Notes under the pieces: generated by a model | Databases searched by the model: none | Seen by the model: the letters and a program-made list of their open reading frames with translations, nothing else | Told to the model about the DNA's origin: nothing | Translations under genes and position numbers: made by a program | Part shown: positions 5,359 through 6,301 of the stretch, piece by piece | How positions within the stretch are numbered: position 1 is the stretch's first letter | How the letters are laid out: the number at the start of each line of letters is the position of its first letter | From: SZUA-254 sp035292425 | GTDB lineage: Bacteria; Bacteroidota; Ignavibacteria; UBA10030; SZUA-254 | DNA: 6,301 bases | Assembly: GCA_035292425.1 (NCBI GenBank) | Contig: DATDQD010000329.1 | Coordinates: forward strand, 1 to 6,301 | Direction of reading: 5' to 3'

Positions 5359-5487
5359 TCGTTGAAATGACAAAAGCACGGCGCTCGCTGCTTCGGACAT
5401 TGAACGATTGTTCCCCAGCGCTGCGTTGTTACCGCACACGTTGACTGCAATGGCCTTATGCATTCAATAAGTCATAAGAGATCGGGC
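5359..5487 (+). promoter_or_regulatory. Intergenic region with promoter/operator candidate for the FG-GAP gene
   Basis: No gene is visible here. TTGACT (5441-5446) is a 5 of 6 match to a -35 box. TTCAAT (5463-5468), 16 nt on, is a 4 of 6 match to a -10 box. A 6-bp inverted repeat CTTATG/CATAAG (5455-5460 and 5473-5478) straddles the -10 box and the expected start, a position typical of an operator. AAGAG (5476-5480) lies 7 nt before the next ATG and could serve as a ribosome binding site, though the leader would be very short. An 8-bp palindrome CAGCGCTG lies at 5416-5423. No T-tailed terminator follows the small gene. Confidence 0.35.
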
Positions 5488-6301
5488 ATGAACATTTTCA
5501 ACATATCTCGGTGCCGATCGATTCTTTACCTATCGGTCTGCTTTATCCTTACAGTCCCGGTCTTTTCTCAATCCATACAATTTCGAATGGGGATACAATA
5601 CTACGCTGGCACGGAAGCTTCCCGGTTCAATGGAGGCATCTCGTGGTTATCAAAAGGCGATTTCACGAATGATGGATGGGAGGATATCCTGGTTTTTAAT
5701 CCGCAGGCGGATAGTGAAAGCATTACAGTCATGCCAAATTACGGCGACGGAACTTTGGGAGATCCAATCATAACACGGCTTGATCAAGCACCGACCGATG
5801 GCGTTGCAGGGGATTTCAATGAAGATGGCAATCTTGATGTTCTGGGCGCGATTACTTTCCCCAATGATACAGGCATCGCTCAGATTTATTTTGGTCAAGG
5901 GAATGGAACGTTCATCATTGGACCTGCGTATGCTGTCGCCAGAAAATTTAAGCTTGCAGCAGCAGATTTGAATCGTGACACACATACCGACATGGCATTG
6001 ACCTACGCCTTTAACGACTATGATACGCTCTACCATGTTGCCATTTATTTTGGAGATGGAACCGGTGGAATGGCCCTTTCTCAGGATATTCTCGTGCGCT
6101 CAGGAATTGGCTGGGGGAGTATTCCTGCCACCGATATCCGTGCAAGCGATTTGAACGCTGATGGTTTCACAGATTTGGTCTGGCTCGATTATATGCCGAT
6201 GGCAATGTTGAATGATCACACGGGAAGGTTCGATTCAGTGCTCGTATCCACGGCATGGCTGATGGGCGAATATATGGAATTAGGTGAATTTAACGGCGAC
6301 A
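5488..6301 (+). CDS. Secreted FG-GAP/VCBS repeat protein, 3' end beyond the window
   Basis: The frame is open from ATG 5488 to the window edge (271 codons, no stop). Residues 1-28 look like a Sec signal peptide: an Arg-containing start, the hydrophobic core ILYLSVCFILTVPVF and a VFS|QS cleavage site. The mature part carries regularly spaced FG-GAP/VCBS units with Dx[N/T]xDGxxD calcium-binding loops: GDFTNDGWEDIL (57-68), GDFNEDGNLDVL (108-119), ADLNRDTHTDMA (159-170, Gly of the loop replaced) and SDLNADGFTDLV (220-231). A fifth begins at GEFNGD (266). The period of about 50-60 residues fits blades of a seven-bladed beta-propeller of the integrin-alpha type. Strand pairs such as AQIYFGQGNGTF and VAIYFGDGTGGM lie between. 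Such proteins are exported and bind glycans or surfaces, sometimes with a C-terminal sorting domain, which cannot be seen here. Codon use is clearly more A/T-rich than in the genes on the left. Confidence 0.88.
   Translation, partial: MNIFNISRCRSILYLSVCFILTVPVFSQSIQFRMGIQYYAGTEASRFNGGISWLSKGDFTNDGWEDILVFNPQADSESITVMPNYGDGTLGDPIITRLDQAPTDGVAGDFNEDGNLDVLGAITFPNDTGIAQIYFGQGNGTFIIGPAYAVARKFKLAAADLNRDTHTDMALTYAFNDYDTLYHVAIYFGDGTGGMALSQDILVRSGIGWGSIPATDIRASDLNADGFTDLVWLDYMPMAMLNDHTGRFDSVLVSTAWLMGEYMELGEFNGD

Noticed and set aside
5157..5450. Minus-strand open frame opposite the small Gly-triplet gene
   Set aside because: Its repetitive Pro-Lys-Asn sequence is the reverse complement of the Gly-Phe-Leu repeats. 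The plus strand has a consensus ribosome binding site at the right distance.
1..6301. CRISPR array, tRNA or rRNA genes
   Set aside because: No regularly spaced repeat set beyond isolated pairs, and no cloverleaf or rRNA-like sequence was seen by eye on either strand.

Overview
The window looks like a bacterial chromosome segment in two parts. Positions 1 to about 4660 are GC-rich and densely coded with housekeeping-type genes, with strong G/C preference at third codon positions. Positions from about 4670 to 6301 are visibly richer in A/T, more loosely packed, and hold a broken tyrosine recombinase, a tiny glycine-patterned protein and the start of a secreted beta-propeller protein. The gene families and the style of the integrase would fit a Bacteroidota/Chlorobiota-like (FCB group) bacterium. 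This is a guess, because no marker gene in the window fixes the lineage.

Left part, plus strand: a secreted DUF1579 protein (264-872), a cation diffusion facilitator metal exporter (900-1847) and, two bases after it, Tag DNA-3-methyladenine glycosylase I (1850-2434). Next, on the minus strand and converging on Tag, is a probable two-gene operon. Its first gene is a TIGR01777/YfcH-type NAD(P)-dependent epimerase (4438-3521), and its second is a DUF523-DUF1722 fusion (3460-2474), which joins a TudS-like [4Fe-4S] thiouracil desulfidase domain to a YbgA domain. YbgA and YfcH-type genes often sit near photolyase genes, so a loose DNA/nucleobase repair theme with Tag is possible but not shown here.

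Right part, plus strand: an AT-rich intergenic region with a good sigma70-like promoter (4675-4703) leads into a site-specific tyrosine recombinase reduced to its first ~44 and last ~47 residues by an internal deletion and frame change (4802-5066). An imperfect inverted repeat with a 10-nt spacer follows (5134-5162). After it come a 50-residue protein built on Gly-x-x triplets (5206-5358), with a near-ideal ribosome binding site, and an exported FG-GAP/VCBS repeat protein (5488 to beyond 6301).

The most interesting zone is 4670-5490: a recombinase relic at a composition boundary, an att-like inverted repeat, and an unrecognised Gly-triplet mini-protein. It reads as the scar of an integration event plus cargo. 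No complete, demonstrably new system can be claimed from the sequence alone.
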